This document shows, piece after piece, positions 61,031-64,000 of a stretch of 64,000 nucleotides of DNA. A model generated the notes under the pieces. It was not told the DNA's origin. It made no database searches and worked only from the letters and a program-made list of their open reading frames with translations. Origin of the DNA: Salirhabdus sp. Marseille-P4669 (GTDB lineage: Bacteria > Bacillota > Bacilli > Bacillales > Alkalibacillaceae); assembly GCF_900240405.1 (NCBI RefSeq), contig NZ_OEQK01000006.1, positions 186,001-250,000 on the forward strand. Direction: 5' to 3'. A program made the translations under genes and the position numbers. Every line of letters starts with the position of its first letter. Positions within the stretch are counted from its first letter, which is position 1.

Positions 61031-62776
61031 TTACAATTTAAACTGCTGTATTAAACCATTTAATTTTTCAGCAAGGTTTGCTAGTTCATCAGAGCTTGAT
61101 GCAACCTCTTCCATTGAACTGCTTGTTTGCTGTGCGGAAGCTGAAGTTTGTTCTACACCTGCAGCTGATTCTTCTGAAATCGAAGCAATTTCTTCTATGG
61201 ATGCATTCATTTCTTGGCTTGTAGATCGAATCATAGCTAGGTTATCACTGACTGTCTGTATATTTGTAGACATTTCTTTAACCGCATCATTAATTTTACC
61301 AAAGGTTTCTCCGGTAGTTTTAATTTGGTTGGTACCTACTTCCACTTCCGTATATCCATTTTGTAATGATTGAACAACTTCTGAAGTATCAGCTTGTATT
61401 CCTCCAACGATTTGAGTGATATCCTTAACAGAATCCGCAACCTGTTCAGCTAGTTTTCGAACCTCATCAGCTACTACAGCAAACCCTTTGCCATGTTCTC
61501 CAGCTCGAGCTGCCTCAATAGCCGCATTAAGTGCTAACAAATTGGTTTGTTCTGCTACATCCCTAATAACAACGACTAGTTTTGATATCTCATTAGACTG
61601 CATCGCTAACTGTTGTACTTTGCTAACGGATTCTTGGACTATTTGATCAATCTTTGTCATTTGTTGAACGGATTGAATCATCAATTGAGATCCATCACCT
61701 GTTAATTCCAATACCACATTAGAAGATTGATGGATTTTTTCTCCATTTTCGTTTGCCTCTTCAACATTCTCTACATAAGTGCCCATTGCAGAGGAAAGAT
61801 CACTGGCATTATTAGCTTGAGATTCCGTACCAGATGCAATTTCCTCCATTGTTGTAGCAATTTGCTCTGCGCCTACTTTTACCTCATTTGCAGATTGAGT
61901 AAGCTCTTCACTATGACCAGACATTAATTGAGACGCATCCGAAATATTCTTGATCATGCTCTTAAGCTTACTTTGTAGATTGTTCATACCATTTGCTAGC
62001 TGGCCTACTTCATCATTTGTTTTAATTTCTAACAGTTCTGGAGTTAAATCACCATCTGATATCTGTTCCATTTGTTCCGTTACCTTTTTAATCGGGTTTG
62101 AAATTTTAGTAGCAAAAAGCCAAATAATAAGTGTTCCTAGAATTAATGTAATACCTATTATAATTACATTAAATAATAAAATCTCATTCGCAGGTTGATT
62201 GAAATCCATCATGTAAGTCCCGGCAACAACTACCCAATCCCATTCTGGATAGGCTTTTGAAAAGGTCACTTTTTCTTCAATTTGTTCACTATTTGGTAAT
62301 GGATACGTATAAAATGTAAATCCACCACCATTCATACCTTTCTCTATGTACTCTCTAGCATAGTATTTGCCGTCTGAATCTTTGTTGTCCCAAGAGTTCC
62401 CTCCTTCATTGGTGGGATGGGCAACCAAGTTCGCTTTACTATCCGCAATAAATAAATAGCCATTTTCACCTAAATCAAAGCGTTCATTAATTGGTCGTGT
62501 TCCATCATCTTGCATGCTTCCTAAGATAGCTATTTTAACTTTTTCTTGTGCTTCTTTTAATGAAAGATCTCCATTCTCAACTTGCTCATTTAGTAAATCC
62601 ATTAATTCAATAGTGTGCTCTACACTATTCTTCAAATTTGTTTTTCCTAATTCATCTAAACTAGTACTGCTTTTTTCAAAACTTAATAAACCCAAGGTTA
62701 TCATCGGTATCGACACAAGTAAGATCGATACAATTATTAATTTTCTTTTAATCGTTTTCGTAAATAAAGATTTCAT
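61031..62776 (-). CDS. Methyl-accepting chemotaxis protein with Cache sensor
   Basis: 581 aa. Membrane span 1 ([20 protein letters not shown]), an extracellular Cache-type sensor (about 35-195: [24 protein letters not shown] ... [13 protein letters not shown]), span 2 ([23 protein letters not shown]), HAMP (about 215-270), and a signalling domain with hairpin tip [32 protein letters not shown]. The ligand is unknown; Cache receptors often sense organic acids. It is controlled by a c-di-GMP riboswitch and is transcribed alone, downstream of fliT. Confidence 0.93.
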   Translation of the reverse strand: MKSLFTKTIKRKLIIVSILLVSIPMITLGLLSFEKSSTSLDELGKTNLKNSVEHTIELMDLLNEQVENGDLSLKEAQEKVKIAILGSMQDDGTRPINERFDLGENGYLFIADSKANLVAHPTNEGGNSWDNKDSDGKYYAREYIEKGMNGGGFTFYTYPLPNSEQIEEKVTFSKAYPEWDWVVVAGTYMMDFNQPANEILLFNVIIIGITLILGTLIIWLFATKISNPIKKVTEQMEQISDGDLTPELLEIKTNDEVGQLANGMNNLQSKLKSMIKNISDASQLMSGHSEELTQSANEVKVGAEQIATTMEEIASGTESQANNASDLSSAMGTYVENVEEANENGEKIHQSSNVVLELTGDGSQLMIQSVQQMTKIDQIVQESVSKVQQLAMQSNEISKLVVVIRDVAEQTNLLALNAAIEAARAGEHGKGFAVVADEVRKLAEQVADSVKDITQIVGGIQADTSEVVQSLQNGYTEVEVGTNQIKTTGETFGKINDAVKEMSTNIQTVSDNLAMIRSTSQEMNASIEEIASISEESAAGVEQTSASAQQTSSSMEEVASSSDELANLAEKLNGLIQQFKL

Positions 62777-62918
62777 ATCTATAACACCATCCTATATTCA
62801 ATTAATATTACTGAACTGCTATCTTTTAATGAATCAACGCTAAGGAATCTCTGATTCAAATATGTTATATCTATTAAACTTATTAAAATCTATTAACATA
62901 AAATCTCTTCCTCCCAAT

Positions 62919-62951
62919 CAAAAAAAGCCTAAGCGAAATAAGCTTAGGCTA
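62919..62951 (-). terminator. Riboswitch-controlled terminator in the MCP leader
   Basis: AGCCTAAGC/GCTTAGGCT stem followed by TTTTTTTG on the minus strand, directly after the c-di-GMP aptamer and about 140 nt before the MCP start. Serves as the expression platform. Confidence 0.88.
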
Positions 62952-62954
62952 ATA

Positions 62955-63040
62955 TACGCTCGCAACCCGGCTACCATAGTAAATACCTTAGGCCCGTGGT
63001 TTTGCGTCCTTGCCTTTCGACAAGTTTGCCATATTTATAT
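62955..63040 (-). ncRNA. c-di-GMP-I (GEMM-I) riboswitch
   Basis: Minus strand: GGCAAACTTGTCGAAAGG, then CAAGGACGCAAAACCACGGG, a variable arm, and GTAGCCGGGTTGCG. This has the P1b-GNRA tetraloop (CGAAAGG), the conserved GACGCAAA-CCACGGG core and the GGTAGCCGGGTT receptor of class I aptamers. Genes under GEMM-I commonly encode motility, chemotaxis and adhesion proteins. Confidence 0.95.
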
Positions 63041-63099
63041 TTTCATCAAACATTCTTCATATTACAACAATTTTTGATAATATCCAAGTCTTTTTTACT

Positions 63100-63135
63100 A
63101 TTATATCACGATTTTTACGTGGGTATATATACCCA
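63100..63135 (-). promoter_or_regulatory. MCP/riboswitch promoter with a 16-bp palindrome
   Basis: Extended -10 TGATATAAT (TATAAT at 63100-63105, minus strand). The perfect palindrome TGGGTATATATACCCA (63120-63135) covers the -35 position, where a repressor or activator could bind. No sigma-D motif was found. The remaining leader is occupied by the riboswitch. Confidence 0.6.
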
Positions 63136-63228
63136 AGTGAATTACCGATTAAAATTATTTTAAATAGTTGCGTTATTTTCAAAAGACAAGTTAACTCTTG
63201 GAAGTCTACCTAGTCCAATTTACAAACA

Positions 63229-63265
63229 AAAAGCTCCTATTACAAAACTCATAATAGAAACTTTT
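63229..63265 (-). terminator. Terminator after the fliT unit
   Basis: Imperfect stem AAAGTTTCTATTA/TAATAGGAGCTTT with T-rich tail on the minus strand. Confidence 0.6.
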
Positions 63266-63274
63266 CCAATTAAA

Positions 63275-63637
63275 TTATTGAAGTACATAAGGCTTGATTT
63301 GTGTATCGATATCCTGCTTCCAATCTTGAAATGAAGGGATAATGTTTTCTTTCAATAACTGCTGCTTATCTTGTCCATCTTCAAACCACTTTGCCATTTG
63401 TTGTACAACGGACTCAAATTGATCGGTGTGCTTTAAATCAATTAAGCTTGTGATTTGTGGATGGCATAGATTGACTTGTTGTGCTGCGTTTACTAGGTCA
63501 ACGTAGACTGTGTTGGCAATATCTGATTGATTTATAGATGATATATTTACTAAATATTGAAAAGCTAGCTCCATACTTTCTAGTAGCCTGTCATATTTTT
63601 GTATGAAAATAATTTGATTAGGATGAAGATTTTTCAA
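63275..63637 (-). CDS. Unknown 120-aa protein, flagellar-operon neighbour
   Basis: 120 aa helical, cytosolic, no motif recognised (RLLESMELAFQYLVNISSINQSD ... VVQQMAKWFEDGQDKQQLL). It begins 8 nt after fliT and ends in a terminator, so it belongs to the flagellar late-export-chaperone unit. It could be a chaperone of FliT/FlgN type, which are small helical proteins, but no sequence signature proves this. Confidence 0.6.
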   Translation of the reverse strand: MKNLHPNQIIFIQKYDRLLESMELAFQYLVNISSINQSDIANTVYVDLVNAAQQVNLCHPQITSLIDLKHTDQFESVVQQMAKWFEDGQDKQQLLKENIIPSFQDWKQDIDTQIKPYVLQ

Positions 63638-63645
63638 GTTATCAC

Positions 63646-63999
63646 CTAGTTCTTTTTATCAAAAAACATACCATCTACAGTAGAAACATTTTGATAAGGA
63701 TTTACATATTTCCTGTTATTACGTTTTTTATTCTGGATGTCTTTCATTGATCCTTTAAGTCCACTTAATAAGCGTTGTAACACTTCTTGAATTTGTTGAT
63801 CCATTACCAAAATCTCTTTACCTAAATTCATTTCTTTTTCTGTAAATGGTGGTTTAATAGCTTTTAATAGTTCATCCCGTTCATTAACAAAGATTGTTAT
63901 TTCTGATATTAGTTCTTCACGATCCTTCTCAGTACTATCTTGTTTCAATTGTTCATGCAGATTCGCTGTTTTTTCGTGCAATTGTATTACTGCACTCAT
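63646..63999 (-). CDS. fliT: FliT-like flagellar export chaperone
   Basis: 117 aa complete gene starting at the window edge (ATG 63999). The helical body (LHEKTANLHEQLKQDS; FVNERDELLKAIKPPFTEKEMNLGKEI) and the end GLKGSMKDIQNKKRNNRKYVNPYQN...GMFFDKKN match Bacillus FliT, which chaperones FliD. In B. subtilis fliD-fliS-fliT is followed directly by yvyD/hpf; here 19 kb separates fliT from hpf. Confidence 0.82.
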   Translation of the reverse strand: MSAVIQLHEKTANLHEQLKQDSTEKDREELISEITIFVNERDELLKAIKPPFTEKEMNLGKEILVMDQQIQEVLQRLLSGLKGSMKDIQNKKRNNRKYVNPYQNVSTVDGMFFDKKN

Positions 64000-64000
64000 T

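Overview
The window looks like a chromosomal segment of a low-GC, endospore-forming, motile Bacillota. It most resembles Bacillaceae of the Oceanobacillus/Virgibacillus/Ornithinibacillus type. The gene order follows Bacillus subtilis blocks closely: whiA-yvcK-rapZ-nudix-trxB; lgt-yvoD-ppaX-yvoF with hprK; uvrBA; minJ-ctpB-ftsXE-cccB-yvjA-prfB-secA-hpf; and fliT at the far edge. Bacillithiol (bshB2), WhiA, HPr kinase, a sigma-H promoter and a LexA box agree with this. Genus and species cannot be fixed from the sequence alone.

Layout. 1-5.4 kb (minus): whiA (partial), yvcK, rapZ, nudix, trxB and a TPR gene. 5.6-7.6 kb (plus): a class B penicillin-binding protein. 8.1-15.4 kb (minus): a complete glycerol/dihydroxyacetone region (dhaKLM, glpP, glpF, glpK, glpD) with two matching GlpP-type leader terminators and a cre site. 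16-23 kb: hprK/lgt/ppaX block, yvlBD and bshB2-yojF. 23-28 kb: uvrBA under an SOS box, then a GDSL hydrolase. 29-44 kb: cell division, envelope and secretion genes (minJ, ctpB, an M23 hydrolase, ftsXE, cccB, prfB with its programmed frameshift, secA, hpf).

The region from 44.2 to 63.2 kb lies between hpf and fliT, which are close neighbours in B. subtilis. It is accessory-like. It holds (i) a DUF4176 / helical protein / alpha-beta hydrolase / lipoprotein operon that looks like a type VII secretion (T7SS) lipase effector with membrane immunity; (ii) a ketone-body operon (scoA-scoB-hbd-thiolase-gntP) with a sigma-54 promoter, three operator palindromes and its own enhancer-binding protein; (iii) two paralogous polymorphic toxins with nearly identical first 432 residues and unrelated C-terminal toxin domains (ART/NADase-like and AHH nuclease), each followed by a different immunity candidate (an 89-aa protein and an ankyrin protein); and (iv) a chemoreceptor behind a c-di-GMP-I riboswitch with a terminator.

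The most unusual structural signal is a family of six intergenic arrays with a strict 21-bp period (two turns of B-DNA). They lie at about 7.8, 15.7, 28.8, 39.5, 48.6 and 60.9 kb. Each has its own degenerate consensus, mostly built around ATTCAAC (or its complement GTTGAAT) or ATTCGT, and each sits just past the 3' end of a minus-strand transcription unit. No common annotation class explains them.
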